A stretch of 64,000 nt of DNA from Prevotella melaninogenica (GCF_018127965.1 NZ_CP072350.1:372001-436000); one strand, 5' to 3'. Positions 29,491-40,500 are shown, numbered from the stretch's first letter. Notes: generated by a model from the sequence alone, not told the origin. Program-made: numbers and translations.

Positions 29491-30972
29491 ATGGCAAAAG
29501 AACTAAAAGAGATGACCAAGAGAGCAGACAACTACTCTCAATGGTACAATGACTTGGTAATAAAGGCAGACTTGATTGAGCAGTCTGCCGTACGTGGTTG
29601 TATGGTTATCAAGCCATACGGCTATGCTATCTGGGAGAAGATTCAGGCACAGCTTGACAAGATGTTTAAGGAGACAGGTGTGCAGAATGCTTACTTCCCA
29701 ATGCTGATTCCTAAGAGCTTCCTCTCTCGTGAGGCTGAGCACGTAAAGGGATTTGCCAAGGAGTGTGCCGTGGTTACTCACTATCGTCTGAAGGCTACAG
29801 AGGATGGCAATGCGGTACAGGTTGACCCTAACGCAAAGTTGGAGGAAGAGCTGATTATCCGTCCTACCAGTGAGACAATCATCTGGAATACCTATAAAAA
29901 CTGGATTCACTCTTGGCGCGATCTGCCATTGATGTGCAACCAGTGGTGTAATGTTATGCGTTGGGAGATGCGTACGCGTCCTTTCCTTCGCACGTCTGAG
30001 TTCCTCTGGCAGGAGGGTCACACGGCTCACGCTACACGTGAGGAGGCTGAGAAGGAGGCACAGACCATGTTGCGTGTCTATGCTGACTTCGCTGAGAAGT
30101 GGCTCGCTGTACCAGTCGTACAGGGTGTGAAGAGTGAGACAGAACGTTTCGCTGGTGCGTTAGATACTTATACTATCGAGGCAATGATGCAGGATGGTAA
30201 GGCTCTCCAGAGTGGTACTTCTCACTTCTTAGGTCAGAACTTTGCAAAGTCATTCGACGTTACCTTCCTTAACAAGGAGAACAAACCAGAGTATGTATGG
30301 GCTACCTCTTGGGGTGTTAGTACCCGTCTGATTGGTGCGCTCATCATGACCCACTCTGACGATAACGGTCTCGTTCTTCCTCCAAAGATTGCGCCTATTC
30401 AGGTGGTTATCGTACCAATCTTCAAGGGTGAGGAGCAGTTGAAGGAGCTCACAGACAAGTTGCAACCAGTTATTGATCAGCTCCGTGCGTTGGGTATCAC
30501 AGTCAAGTATGATGATGCCGACAACAAGCGCCCGGGCTTTAAGTTCGCTGACTACGAATTGAAGGGTGTGCCAGTACGCCTCGCTATGGGTGGTCGTGAC
30601 TTGGAGAACAACACCATTGAGGTGATGCGTCGCGATACATTAGAGAAGGAGAGCGTAAGCTTTGACGGTATTGTTGAGCGTATCAAGAACCTCCTCGATG
30701 AGATTCAAGACAACATCTTCAAGAAGGCTAAGGACTTCCGTGATGCTCACATCTACGAGTGCGAGAACTATGAGGAGTTCAAGGAGAAGGTGAAGGACGG
30801 CGGTTTCTTCCTCTGCCACTGGGATGGTACAGAGGAGACTGAGGCGAAGATTAAGGAAGACACGCAGGCAACCATCCGTTGTGTCCCTTATATGTTCGAG
30901 CAGACACCGGGCGTCGACATGGTAAGCGGCAAGCCTGCTAAGTATCGTGTCATCATCGCAAGATCATACTAA
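29491..30972 (+). CDS. proS: Proline--tRNA ligase
   Basis: Class II aminoacyl-tRNA synthetase that charges tRNA-Pro. The 493-residue length and the lack of an editing insertion place it in the short archaeal/eukaryal-type ProRS group common in Bacteroidetes. Motif 1 lies around [18 protein letters not shown], motif 2 around [25 protein letters not shown] and motif 3 around [15 protein letters not shown]. An anticodon-binding domain follows ([12 protein letters not shown]), then the zinc-binding-type C-terminal region ending in ARSY. The gene is intact, and ATG 29491 fits family starts. Confidence 0.97.
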   Translation: MAKELKEMTKRADNYSQWYNDLVIKADLIEQSAVRGCMVIKPYGYAIWEKIQAQLDKMFKETGVQNAYFPMLIPKSFLSREAEHVKGFAKECAVVTHYRLKATEDGNAVQVDPNAKLEEELIIRPTSETIIWNTYKNWIHSWRDLPLMCNQWCNVMRWEMRTRPFLRTSEFLWQEGHTAHATREEAEKEAQTMLRVYADFAEKWLAVPVVQGVKSETERFAGALDTYTIEAMMQDGKALQSGTSHFLGQNFAKSFDVTFLNKENKPEYVWATSWGVSTRLIGALIMTHSDDNGLVLPPKIAPIQVVIVPIFKGEEQLKELTDKLQPVIDQLRALGITVKYDDADNKRPGFKFADYELKGVPVRLAMGGRDLENNTIEVMRRDTLEKESVSFDGIVERIKNLLDEIQDNIFKKAKDFRDAHIYECENYEEFKEKVKDGGFFLCHWDGTEETEAKIKEDTQATIRCVPYMFEQTPGVDMVSGKPAKYRVIIARSY

Positions 30973-31108
30973 TCGTCAATAATACGCATAGAATTTACGG
31001 TTTCAGGATATTTATAAAGGCAGGACTAACAACGAATGCTTATAAATTCTGGAGCCGTTAATCTTTTTATTCTAAATTCTAAAATCCTAATTAAACAACT
31101 ATTGTCTT

Positions 31109-32044
31109 ATGAAAAAATCATTTCTAACTTTCGTTTTACTCCTCGCTGTTACAGCGTTGAACGCTCAGACCTTAATCAAGGCTAACTTCCAAAAGGGCGA
31201 CCAAGCTACCTATGAGAGCGTAGCTGATATTAAACTCAGTGCTCCGATGGCTGGAAACTCTGAAAGCATAAAGACAAACAGCAAAACAAAGATTACTGTA
31301 AAAGATGCTACTGCAGATGGTTATGTCATCGAAATGACGACAACCAATGTGAAGATGGAAGGCAATCAGGAGGTTTTTCAGCAGACAGGAAACATGCTGA
31401 ACCAATACCTCAGCAATGTGCCATTGCTCCTAAAGGCAGATGCTGACGGAAAGGTGAAGGACCTATTGAACTATACTGAAGTCCAAACAAAGGTAAGCAA
31501 GTTTGCAATGGCATTCATGGACTCGCTCTATAAGGCCAAACCTGAAATGGAGAAGGTACTGCCTAAGTATAAGATGGCTATGTCTATGAACAGCCAGTTC
31601 ACTAAAGAAGCGTTTATCGAGTCTGTCGAATACAACACTTTCTTTCAATTATTTGGTAAGACCCTCAAGACGGGTGACAAAGAGAATAAGGACATGCAGG
31701 GCATAAAGACTACTGTTACCTACGAGCTTAACAATGAGCCAAACGTACTCAACATCGTTGGTAAGATTAACGGCAATATGACTGAAGACGATGTGAAAGC
31801 TTTCCTTATTAGCAAGATGAAGCAGATGGGTGCTGACGAAGGTATGGTTTCGCAACTCGATGCTAACTGGGGACAGATGAAGCAGATGGGTATGGCAAAC
31901 ATGGATGTCAACGGCACCTCTATTACAAAACTCCTCAACACTGGTTGGGCTACTGAATACAGTACGGACGTAAAAACAAAGATGATGGGTATGGAAATGT
32001 TCATCACCTCTGTTACGAAATTGGTAGAAAAGAGTTGGAAATAA
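31109..32044 (+). CDS. Secreted protein, DUF6263-like paralogue 1
   Basis: Exported protein of 311 residues with a type I signal peptide (MKKSFLTFVLLLAVTALNAQ). The body starts LIKANFQKGDQATYESVADI and is rich in Lys and Met, with segments like TVTYELNNEPNVLNIVGKI and the C-terminal ITSVTKLVEKSWK. The style resembles the DUF6263 group of Bacteroidetes, but this is a weak assignment. A close paralogue starts 14 bp downstream, so the pair arose by tandem duplication and is probably one transcript. Function unknown; the location is probably periplasm or outer-membrane surface. Confidence 0.7.
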   Translation: MKKSFLTFVLLLAVTALNAQTLIKANFQKGDQATYESVADIKLSAPMAGNSESIKTNSKTKITVKDATADGYVIEMTTTNVKMEGNQEVFQQTGNMLNQYLSNVPLLLKADADGKVKDLLNYTEVQTKVSKFAMAFMDSLYKAKPEMEKVLPKYKMAMSMNSQFTKEAFIESVEYNTFFQLFGKTLKTGDKENKDMQGIKTTVTYELNNEPNVLNIVGKINGNMTEDDVKAFLISKMKQMGADEGMVSQLDANWGQMKQMGMANMDVNGTSITKLLNTGWATEYSTDVKTKMMGMEMFITSVTKLVEKSWK

Positions 32045-32057
32045 TCGATATTTCGAT

Positions 32058-32999
32058 ATGAAGAAACTACTTTTTACCCTTGCCTTCGCCCTTGCGGTAA
32101 CAGCGTTGAACGCCCAAACCTTAATCAAGGCAAAGTTTCAGAAAGGCGAAAGGGCAGTCTATGAAACCGTGACAGACATTGAAGGACAGTCTGCTGCGGC
32201 TGGTTCTGAAGCGGTAAAAGTAACTAAACAGACGAAGATAACCGTACAAGAGATTCTCCGTGATGGGTATGTTATCGAAATACTGACCAAAGACATAGCG
32301 GTAGATGGAAATCAGTCGTTCCTAAGACAGACGGGAGATATGATCATCCAAAGTCTGAACAATGTCCCTATGCTTCTAAGGACAGATGCAAACGGAAAGA
32401 TTACTGACATCTTAAACTATGACGAGGTGCAGCGCAAGGCTTGGAAGTTTGCCCTCACAGAACTCGACTCTCTCTACAATAACAATCCGAACGTAGAGAA
32501 GAGTATGCCGAAGAGTAAGGCTATGATGAGTATAACAAAAGATGTTGCCAAAGACGTTCTTATCGCGAATATCAATAATAACACCTTCTTCTATCTCTTC
32601 GGTAAGTCGCTGAAGAATGGCTACAAAGAGAATAAGGAGATAAGGGATATCAAGTCCACCGTTACCTACACGCTTTCTAAGAAGGGGAATACGATGAACA
32701 TCGCGGAGAAGATTAGCAGTAATATGACCGAAGCCGATGTGAAAGCTTTCATCATTGACAAGATGAAGGGAGTCGGTGCTGACGAAAACCTTGAGCATAT
32801 GATAGCACAGCTTGAGACCCACTGGGACAGAATGAAGGAAATTGGTATGGCTACAATGGATATCAACGGAACAACAAACTTTCAACTCCTCAAAAGTGGT
32901 TGACCTACCGAATATAGCTCGAAGATAAAAGCGAATAGGATGGGCGTGCGTATAACCATCAACTCTGTGACGAAGTTAGTGCAGAAGAATTGTAAGTAG
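32058..32999 (+). pseudogene. DUF6263-like paralogue 2 with premature stop
   Basis: Tandem copy of the previous gene, with the same signal peptide type (MKKLLFTLAFALAVTALNAQ) and matching residues along its length. The frame stops at TGA 32901-32903 after FQLLKSG. Paralogue 1 has Trp (TGG) at this point (LLNTGWATEYS). Reading through the TGA gives PTEYSSKIKANRMG..TINSVTKLVQKNCK with a stop at 32997-32999, parallel to the end of paralogue 1. So one G-to-A change removes the last 31 residues; the 281-residue product may still be exported. The expressed form would end at 32903. Confidence 0.8.
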
Positions 33000-33022
33000 T
33001 CTTAGCATATTTATAAGATAAT

Positions 33023-33060
33023 AAGGTGGTGTAGGGAATCCTATCACCACCTTTTCTTTT
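33023..33060. terminator. Bidirectional terminator
   Basis: AAGGTGGTGTAGG and CCTATCACCACCTT form a near-perfect hairpin followed by TTCTTTT. It separates the convergent paralogue pair and the HaeIII-like operon. Confidence 0.8.
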
Positions 33061-34070
33061 CAATCTGTAAAATTAGTATTATGCCTTTTTAATGTTTCTA
33101 TTATACTCATTGCCACGTGATAAGCAAGGTTTACAGGCACTGCATTGCCAATCATTTTGTAACCATAGTTAACTTCATCGTATAGGAAACGATAGTCATC
33201 AGGAAAACTCTGTACACGTGCAACTTCTCGAACAGTCATCCTTCGATAAAGATGCTCTTTACCAGGAACAAAACGTTGAAGATTTTTTTCTATCTTTTCC
33301 ATTTTAGGGGCTTGTGGATGCAGTTGACATTGACGACCACTTGCTTGAACAGTAAAGCCAGGTTCATCCCAAGAACGTACACGATTTCGTGACATAAAGA
33401 TAGGGGAATATGCTCCTATAAAATATTCGTTATTAGGAACTATACAAGCATCTCCATTTGTGTGATTCTTCTCACGTGCTGGGATAGCAGTCTCTTGTAA
33501 ATCCCAAATAGCTTCCCGAAGTGTTGGCTTATGTTTTTGTGGGAGAGGATATTCATAATCATTGATATGTAAATCCTTTCGAAAACCAATATAGAACACA
33601 CGGTTTCGATCCTCAGGAACGTCAAAGTCATTAGCATTGAGCATCTTTAAATTCACATCATAGCCAGCTTGATTAAAGAGGTTCATGAATCCTCTTACTG
33701 CTTCAGTATGGCGTTTTGCAAGCATACCAGGAACATTCTCTGCTACAAAAAACAATGGTTGAGTATCACGTAGAATACGGATATACTCATAAAATAATTG
33801 TCCTCGAGCATCTTCAATACCTTTCAAGGTCCCAGCCTCACTCCATGATTGACAGGGGGGACCGCCAATAATACCTACTGGATTCATTGGAAAAGCGTCA
33901 GAAGGAATATCATGAATATCGCCTTCTATAAGTTTTGTATCTGGAAAATTTGCTCTAAATGTGGGGCAGATTTTTTTGTCAAACTCGTTAGCAACTATAG
34001 TACGGAAGCCAGCATTATGGAAGCCTTTATCAAGCCCTCCTGCGCCAGAAAAAAGACTTATCAATCTCAT
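33060..34070 (-). CDS. DNA cytosine-5 methyltransferase, M.HaeIII-like (GGCC)
   Basis: C5-cytosine methyltransferase of 336 residues. The motifs are [13 protein letters not shown] (5-17, SAM binding), [10 protein letters not shown] with catalytic Cys73, [19 protein letters not shown] and, at the C-terminus, [15 protein letters not shown]. The target-recognition part ([48 protein letters not shown]) agrees closely with what I recall of M.HaeIII, so GGCC specificity is expected. It protects the chromosome from the endonuclease encoded just upstream. Its start lies 7 bp after the endonuclease stop, so the two are one operon with the endonuclease first. Confidence 0.93.
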   Translation of the reverse strand: MRLISLFSGAGGLDKGFHNAGFRTIVANEFDKKICPTFRANFPDTKLIEGDIHDIPSDAFPMNPVGIIGGPPCQSWSEAGTLKGIEDARGQLFYEYIRILRDTQPLFFVAENVPGMLAKRHTEAVRGFMNLFNQAGYDVNLKMLNANDFDVPEDRNRVFYIGFRKDLHINDYEYPLPQKHKPTLREAIWDLQETAIPAREKNHTNGDACIVPNNEYFIGAYSPIFMSRNRVRSWDEPGFTVQASGRQCQLHPQAPKMEKIEKNLQRFVPGKEHLYRRMTVREVARVQSFPDDYRFLYDEVNYGYKMIGNAVPVNLAYHVAMSIIETLKRHNTNFTD

Positions 34071-34077
34071 TTATATT

Positions 34078-35031
34078 TTACCATTTACAATTATACTTTA
34101 TATTTACATCTACTGGCATCCCTAAAATTTGAATATCAAACTTCAAGGAAGGTTCTACCAAATCCTTTGCGTTATGAATACGGAAAGAGAATTGCCAGCC
34201 TTCGTCAAAACTCATTATGATAGTTGTTTTACTGTTTGGCTTTAAGCCAATATACAGTAACGATTTTGGAAGCTCTATCATAGGCACTTTAAGTGCAGGG
34301 GCAGTTTCCTTACTTGAAAGATTTAAGGTGCCATACATATTAAAGGATTGTATAGTTGTTAGTCGCTTATTATCAATGCTTATAACTTTGTAGAAATCAT
34401 ATTTACTTAACAGGTACGCTACTAACTTACGAGGAACAGTATTATCCTTTTCTATCTGTTTCTTAATTTCTGCCATAAAAGCTTTGAGTAAGGGAATATA
34501 AACATCTTCCTCTTTTGACTTCAACTCACAAAAGTATGTCCCCTTTTTCTTTTCAGCTTCTAGAAAGGTAAAAATAGGTTCAATATCATCCCAATAAGTT
34601 TTAGAACATTTCTTTCCATACCATTTCTCTCCAAAATCAAGTTTACGTGAAAGACGACTGTGTTTAACAGCCATGTGATTGTGTTTGATGCTCAAACCTA
34701 TTTCCCATACAATATTATTACGTTGTATAATGATATCACGAACATCTGCTACTTTACCATGCTGATCACTCTGTATGAATAAATCTAAACTATTATTATC
34801 AACTTCTACAATGTTTGGCTCTAATGCAAATATAGTTTCAATTGTAGATTTAGCACTAAGCGTATAGATTTCTTGTTGAGCATCACTCAATGTGTCCCAT
34901 GCCGCCGCAGCTGCCTTATAACTACTATTTTGTATTATCTGTGCAGGACGAATAGCCTCAATAGCTTCATGCAATGAATGCAAACATATAAACTCATAGG
35001 CTCGACCTTGATTATTACTTCTATTACTCAT
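34078..35031 (-). CDS. HaeIII-like type II restriction endonuclease
   Basis: Endonuclease of 317 residues of the RE_HaeIII family, expected to cut GGCC. N-terminal SNRSNNQGRAYEFICLHSL and central VWEIGLSIKHNHMAVKHSRL, RLDFGEKWYGKKC and FDEGWQFSFRIHNAKDLVEPS agree with R.HaeIII as I remember it. The EIGLSIKHNH stretch probably holds catalytic residues. It is the first gene of the two-gene operon with the methyltransferase; no controller (C) protein is seen. Low G+C content compared with the flanking proS and sigma factor genes suggests acquisition by transfer. Confidence 0.92.
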   Translation of the reverse strand: MSNRSNNQGRAYEFICLHSLHEAIEAIRPAQIIQNSSYKAAAAAWDTLSDAQQEIYTLSAKSTIETIFALEPNIVEVDNNSLDLFIQSDQHGKVADVRDIIIQRNNIVWEIGLSIKHNHMAVKHSRLSRKLDFGEKWYGKKCSKTYWDDIEPIFTFLEAEKKKGTYFCELKSKEEDVYIPLLKAFMAEIKKQIEKDNTVPRKLVAYLLSKYDFYKVISIDNKRLTTIQSFNMYGTLNLSSKETAPALKVPMIELPKSLLYIGLKPNSKTTIIMSFDEGWQFSFRIHNAKDLVEPSLKFDIQILGMPVDVNIKYNCKW

Positions 35032-35807
35032 ATATCAATAATCGTTTATTTAATTAACATATATATTTATAATCTTAGAGATTCATCATAAATAGAGAAA
35101 GTTTAGATAGGCATTATGATAGATTAAAGCTATGAAACCATGGCAATTATTTTCACAGCCTTTAGACACAACTCTCCTTTTTGCCAACCACTTCCCATTA
35201 TAAAATAAATAGAGTGTAAAGGTACTATTTTTATTTTAAACTTATTCTTTGTATTAATAAAATAATAAAGAATTCTCATTCTTCTGTATAATTATCAGCC
35301 TTACAGCATGATTTCCATTCTATACGTTATCTTTTAGTTATAAGGATTTGAGGCAAAATATCTCATTGCCAAGAAATCCTTGATATTCTGTTAAGCTGTG
35401 TCATGTAACAGAATTATTACTTTGTAAGTACAAAAGAATATAATTTAACACTTCTCTATAGCCTTAATATGTATGAACTTCCTTTATCACAACATATTTT
35501 ATCAGCACCTTTATCCCTACTGATAAGAATTGACAAAACAGACCATGTGCCTATATTTATTTCCTATTCATGCTTAGCACCAATTGTGCGAAGTATAAAC
35601 ACTATATGTGCGGGGCGTCCGCACATCTGTTAGAGGGGGGCAAAAACGCTCTTTCTCTTACATCATAAATTATTACAAGGCACTACTTATTTACCTACAA
35701 AAGGACGATTTTAGCGCATTACACATTGATTTTGTCTACAATAACAGGCGATTGCGGCGCGAAATCGTATAAAAAAACATAAAAATACACAACCAAAGGT
35801 GTGTGGA
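35032..35807. other. AT-rich spacer upstream of rpoD
   Basis: No gene recognised. Near 35575-35640 a GCTTAGCACCAATTGTGCGAAG / ATATGTGCGGGGCG block resembles 5817-5865 (CCCCGCACACATGGTGCGAAGG, ATATGTGCGGAGG), a minor dispersed repeat. Confidence 0.5.
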
Positions 35808-35839
35808 TTTGGTTGTTCACATAATTATATGTACCTTCG
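35808..35839 (+). promoter_or_regulatory. Promoter of the primary sigma factor gene
   Basis: TTTG (35808-35811), 20-base spacer, TACCTTCG (35832-35839), about 65 bases before the start codon at 35905. An AGGAGGAAAT sequence at 35881-35890 could serve as ribosome binding site. Confidence 0.65.
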
Positions 35840-35904
35840 CACGCCGTATCAATTTTGGATAACGGAAATTAGCTATATTTTTAGGAGGAAATAGTAAACA
35901 ATTC

Positions 35905-36777
35905 ATGAGACAACTTAAGATTTCAAAAAGTATCACCAACCGATCAAGTGAGGCACTGGATAAGTATCTCGTTGAGATTGGTCGTGAGCCGATGATTACC
36001 GTTGACGAAGAGATTGAGCTGGCACAGGAAATCCACAAAGGCGGTCGCAAGGGCGAGCGTGCGAAGGAGAAACTGATTAAGGCTAACCTCCGTTTCGTCG
36101 TTTCTGTAGCTAAACAGTATCAGCACCAAGGACTCTCTCTCACCGACCTAATCGACGAGGGAAACATTGGTTTGGTAAAGGCAGCAGAGAAGTTCGATGA
36201 GACTCGTGGTTTTAAGTTTATCTCATACGCTGTTTGGTGGATTCGTCAGAGTATTCTGCAGGCTATCGCTGAGCAGAGTCGTATCGTGCGTCTTCCGCTA
36301 AATCAGGTGGGTGCTATCTCAAAGATTAATCAGGTAACGAACGAGTTTGTGCAGCAACACAACCGTCGTCCTTCTATCCATGAGTTGGCAGAGTTGACTG
36401 GCATCGATGAGGCTCGCATCCGTCAGAGCCAGAGTGCAGACAACCATCACATGAGTATCGACGCTCCATTTAGCGATGACGACGATAACTCAATGAGCGA
36501 TATGCTGTCTTCAGGTGATGACTCTCGCACCGACCGTGGCGTAGACTTTGAGTCAATGTCAGACGATCTTCGTGCTGTTCTTCAGAACACTTTGAAGGAT
36601 CGTGAGATAAAGATTGTCACCGAGTGTTTCGGTATCGGTTGCCAAGAGAAGGGTTTGGAAGAGATTGGAACAGAGATGGGGCTTACCCGTGAGCGTGTTC
36701 GCCAGATTCGTGAGAAGGCTATCGAGAAGATTCGTGAGAGCGGAAATGCACGCGTACTCATGAAGTACTTAGGCTAA
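35905..36777 (+). CDS. rpoD: Primary RNA polymerase sigma factor (RpoD/SigA type)
   Basis: Housekeeping sigma-70 factor of 290 residues, the short Bacteroidetes form without region 1.1. It begins [22 protein letters not shown] (region 1.2), then region 2 with [38 protein letters not shown] and [19 protein letters not shown]. Region 3 has [16 protein letters not shown], and region 4 ends with [21 protein letters not shown], the -35/-33 recognition helix. In this phylum the protein reads TTG..TAnnTTTG promoters like those marked in this window. The gene is single, with a terminator just downstream. Confidence 0.97.
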   Translation: MRQLKISKSITNRSSEALDKYLVEIGREPMITVDEEIELAQEIHKGGRKGERAKEKLIKANLRFVVSVAKQYQHQGLSLTDLIDEGNIGLVKAAEKFDETRGFKFISYAVWWIRQSILQAIAEQSRIVRLPLNQVGAISKINQVTNEFVQQHNRRPSIHELAELTGIDEARIRQSQSADNHHMSIDAPFSDDDDNSMSDMLSSGDDSRTDRGVDFESMSDDLRAVLQNTLKDREIKIVTECFGIGCQEKGLEEIGTEMGLTRERVRQIREKAIEKIRESGNARVLMKYLG

Positions 36778-36808
36778 AAAAGACAAAAGATAGATTTCAA
36801 TTATAGAG

Positions 36809-36842
36809 GTGGATGTGTCAAATGAGGCGCATCCACTTTTTT
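36809..36842 (+). terminator. rpoD terminator
   Basis: GTGGATG (36809-36815) pairs with CATCCAC (36830-36836), followed by a run of six T. Confidence 0.8.
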
Positions 36843-37195
36843 ATGGTTCTTCCGAAATATAAAGTGATAAACTAAAAGTCTCTTATATAATAGGCGCACG
36901 GAGTCACGGAGGGGACGGAGGTTATGCAATGTCACGGAGGTGCCAACGGCACAAAGAGCAACGGAGGTGTAGCGTACAGCTTCTTGATAACTCTTTTGGG
37001 ATAAACGCTTTGTATATAAATTACTAATAGAATTGGCTAACAAGCTCCGTCGCTCCACGCACCGATGGTGCCTCCGTTACTACCATTTCTTTGTTTTAAT
37101 AATCCTCCGTCCTCTCCGTGCCTCCGTGTGACATTGCTTCAAACTCTAAACACAAGTAGCAAACCTTATCACCTCAAGATCCTGAAGACCCACAT
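36843..37195. repeat. CGGAGG palindromic repeat, full copy, inverted
   Basis: It runs from GGTTCTTCCGAAATATAAAG to GATCCTGAAGACCCA, the reverse complement of the copy at 18669-18985 over its whole length. Arms GCACGGAGTCACGGAGGGGACGG and CCGTCCTCTCCGTGCCTCCGTG face each other around a 70-base AT-rich centre. Confidence 0.85.
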
Positions 37196-37306
37196 TATAT
37201 CTACTGATGAGGAACCGTAAAGCATAAGAATCGCTTTGCAGCAAGTCTTTCACTTCTAAGCGACTGAGAAAGACAATAAAACGAAATCAGCAACGTTATA
37301 TAATGT

Positions 37307-39694
37307 ATGAAACGTAAGGATATTCAGAAATACATATTACTACTATTGTTCATGCTGACAACCCAGTTGGCATTTGCGCAATCGTTCACACTGCAAGGGA
37401 AGGTTTCCGACAAGGAAGGCAACCCAATCGAGTTGGCTTCTGTTATGGTGGTTACGCAGGGAAAACTGTCGATGACCAACCTAAAAGGCGAGTTCAATAT
37501 GCAGTTGCAGAGTGAAGACTCCGTGAAGGTGCGCTTCTCAATGATTGGCTACAAGACCAAGACGAGGATTCTCGTGCGCCCAAAGGGAAAGCAGACACTG
37601 CTCATTCAGTTGGCTGACGACAACGCATTGGAGGAGGTTGTAGTGCAGGGCAAAGCTAAACAGCATGGAACAACGGAAGAATTGGATATTCAAAAAACTA
37701 AACAAGGACCCTCTACGTCGGGCAATGCTGTCGAAGAAATGGTGCAGACTCAGGCGGGTGTTTCAACCCACTCGGAGCTATCTTCACAATATAACGTTCG
37801 TGGTGGTACCTTCGATGAGAACTCTGTCTATATCAATAATATAGAAGTATTCCGTCCCTTCCTTGTGCGAAGCGGACAGCAAGAAGGACTCTCTATTATC
37901 AATCCCGACATGGTAGAGAGCGTTGGTTTCTCAACCGGTGGATTCGAAGCGAAGTATGGTGACAAGATGAGTTCAGCCTTAGACATCACCTATAAACGTC
38001 CGAAGAAGACGGAAGCCTCCGTCTCTGCCTCTCTCTTAGGTGCCAGTGCCTACCTCGGATTGGCTACGAAGAAGTTGACATGGACCAATGGTGTGCGTTA
38101 TAAAACTAATCGTTACCTCCTTGGATCACTCCAGACAAAGGGCGAATATCGTCCGTCATTCCTTGATTATCAGACTTATCTCTCATGGCAACCCAACAAA
38201 CGTTGGCAGGTAGACTTCATCGGTAACATCTCTGACAACCGTTATAACTTCGATCCAGAAGACCGTGAGACAAACTTCGGTACACTGCAGAACGTGAAGA
38301 AGTTCCGTGTTTACTTCGATGGACAGGAGAAAGACCTCTTCCGAACCTTCTTTGGTTCGTTGGCTATCACACGCCATTTGAGTTCACGCACCGACCTCTC
38401 CCTCCTCGCATCGGCTTTCACAACGAAGGAGCAGGAGCGTTATGACATTCAAGGACAGTACTGGCTGACACAGACGGAGACGTCGGAAAACCTCGGTGTG
38501 GGTACGTATATGCAGCATTCTCGCGACTATCTCAATGCTGACGTGAAGAGTTTGAAGCTGATGATGCAGCATCGTGCAGGCAAACATAAGATTGAGGGCG
38601 CAGTGACCTATAAACTTGAGCGTATCAAGGAGAACTCTGCTGAATACGAATATCGTGATTCAGCGGGTTATAACGTTCCGCATACGGGGCGTGACTTGAA
38701 GATGATTTACTCGCTTCGTGCTCGTAACGAACTCAAGGCGAAACGCTTTGAAAGCTACTTGCAGGACACATGGAACTTCCAGACACGCGACTCTGTGCCA
38801 ACGCTTTTCACACTGAATTATGGCGTTCGCTTTGCACATTGGGACTTCAATGGTGAGAGCCTATTCTCTCCTCGTGCATCGCTGACCATCACACCGGGTA
38901 GAAACCGTAACCTTAGTTTCCGCATTGCAGGTGGTATTTACCATCAGGCACCATTCTATAAGGAGCTTCGCGACACGTCAATCGTCAATGGTGTCACCTA
39001 CGCAACGCTCAATCAGAAGATTCGCGCACAGCAGTCTATCCACGCATTGGCAGGTATGACCTATTGCTTCGAGATGTTAGGTCGTCCGTTTAAGTTCACT
39101 GCGGAGGCTTATTATAAGGCACTCTCACACCTCGTTCCTTACTCTGTTGACAATGTGAAGGTGACGTATTACGGTGAGAATACAGCCACAGGACACGCCA
39201 CAGGACTCGACCTTAAACTCTTTGGTGAGTTCGTTCCGGGTGCTGACTCATGGCTGACGCTGAGTGTGATGAACACGAGTATGAAGTTGAATGGTAAGAG
39301 TATTCCACTCCCAACCGACCAGCGTTATGCGCTCAACCTCTATTTCACAGACTTCTTCCCTGGTACGACGCGTTGGCGGATGTCGCTGAAACTGGCTTAT
39401 GCAGATGGTCTTCCATTCTCTGCTCCACACAAGGAATTGGAGAATAACACCTTCCGCGCCCCAGCTTATAAGCGTGCCGACATCGGTATGAGCTACCGTC
39501 TATTAGACAATAACGACGGACATCGCAACACAATCTTTAAGAATATCTGGCTCGGTCTGGACTGTCTGAACCTCTTTGGTATCAACAATGTCAACTCATA
39601 TTATTGGGTGACAGACATCGCTGGACAGCAATATGCCGTTCCAAACTACCTCACTGGACGACAGATAAATGGTAGGGTGACGGTGGAGTTTTAA
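37307..39694 (+). CDS. TonB-dependent outer-membrane receptor
   Basis: Outer-membrane active transporter of 795 residues. Signal peptide KYILLLLFMLTTQLAFAQ, then a carboxypeptidase-regulatory-like domain (FTLQGKVSDKEGNPIELASV), a plug domain with VEEMVQTQAGVSTHSEL, YNVRGGTFDENSVYINNIEV and GGFEAKYGDKMSSALDI, and a barrel ending in ..RQINGRVTVEF with the usual terminal Phe. No partner lipoprotein or SusD lies next to it, so it is not a polysaccharide-type SusC; the substrate could be a metal chelate or other small ligand. The copy is intact and single. Confidence 0.9.
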   Translation: MKRKDIQKYILLLLFMLTTQLAFAQSFTLQGKVSDKEGNPIELASVMVVTQGKLSMTNLKGEFNMQLQSEDSVKVRFSMIGYKTKTRILVRPKGKQTLLIQLADDNALEEVVVQGKAKQHGTTEELDIQKTKQGPSTSGNAVEEMVQTQAGVSTHSELSSQYNVRGGTFDENSVYINNIEVFRPFLVRSGQQEGLSIINPDMVESVGFSTGGFEAKYGDKMSSALDITYKRPKKTEASVSASLLGASAYLGLATKKLTWTNGVRYKTNRYLLGSLQTKGEYRPSFLDYQTYLSWQPNKRWQVDFIGNISDNRYNFDPEDRETNFGTLQNVKKFRVYFDGQEKDLFRTFFGSLAITRHLSSRTDLSLLASAFTTKEQERYDIQGQYWLTQTETSENLGVGTYMQHSRDYLNADVKSLKLMMQHRAGKHKIEGAVTYKLERIKENSAEYEYRDSAGYNVPHTGRDLKMIYSLRARNELKAKRFESYLQDTWNFQTRDSVPTLFTLNYGVRFAHWDFNGESLFSPRASLTITPGRNRNLSFRIAGGIYHQAPFYKELRDTSIVNGVTYATLNQKIRAQQSIHALAGMTYCFEMLGRPFKFTAEAYYKALSHLVPYSVDNVKVTYYGENTATGHATGLDLKLFGEFVPGADSWLTLSVMNTSMKLNGKSIPLPTDQRYALNLYFTDFFPGTTRWRMSLKLAYADGLPFSAPHKELENNTFRAPAYKRADIGMSYRLLDNNDGHRNTIFKNIWLGLDCLNLFGINNVNSYYWVTDIAGQQYAVPNYLTGRQINGRVTVEF

Positions 39695-40500
39695 AAAAAG
39701 GAGCCTCACCCCCAGCCCCTCTCCGAATGGAGAGGGGAGTGAAATGCGTGATACCCCTACTGATAGAGGAAGTTCTTAAATCAGGTTTTTCCGTTAAATA
39801 TGTGGACGCTTTTCGTATTGCTTTAACGGAAGAACCAAAGTTGCTCATTAAACAAAAATATAGCTAAGATAGTCAACTATCTATCCTATTATCATCCTCT
39901 GACATTGAAAACCTTTTCATTTTAAGACTTCAAAAATCTGCTAATAAGGCTTTGAAAAATCATTACATAATTTCAAATAAAACATCAATAAATTACGGTA
40001 AAACCACATATAAAAAGTAGGTTTGTAATCAACAGGAAATCAATTAGTTATAAAGTGGTAAAGTAAAAGGTGCTTAATTGGACTTCAAAAGGGCGTTAGT
40101 AAGGGTCTTAAAGAGCATCTTTTGCAAGCCAAAAGGGCGTCTTTAAGAAGTCAAAAGAGCATGTATTGGTTTTGAACTATGTGAAAAGAGTTTACAAAAA
40201 AATAAACCTTGGGAATAAGTTGTTTGTAGAAGACAGATAGCTATCGCACCTAATTACATTTAGCATGTAGTTTATCCCCCCTTTGTAAAATCATCTAATT
40301 AGGGCTAATCATACCATGCATGTGGATTAATCTCATTCTATTAATAATCTACCCATTTAACGGAAGAACCTTAAATCATCTCAAAGCGAATTGTTGCCAG
40401 CACTCCCGCTCTCTCATTACTTCCCTTTGGTCTGTGACCATTGGTTCTGAGCGGGGGAGGGGCTGGCTTATTACTTACTTCGCACCTTCTCTTCCTATTG
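39695..40500. other. Repeat-filled spacer
   Basis: No gene. 39705-39770 is a CCCCTCTCC/GGAGAGGGG hairpin with a following GATACCCCT. 40010-40205 is the AAGGGCGTTA-type repeat. 40400-40480 resembles 7795-7865 (CTTCCCTTTGGTC, GGGGGAGGGG). Confidence 0.6.

Noticed and set aside
33849..34220. Frame opposite the HaeIII-like genes
   Set aside because: Antisense to two well-matched restriction-modification proteins.
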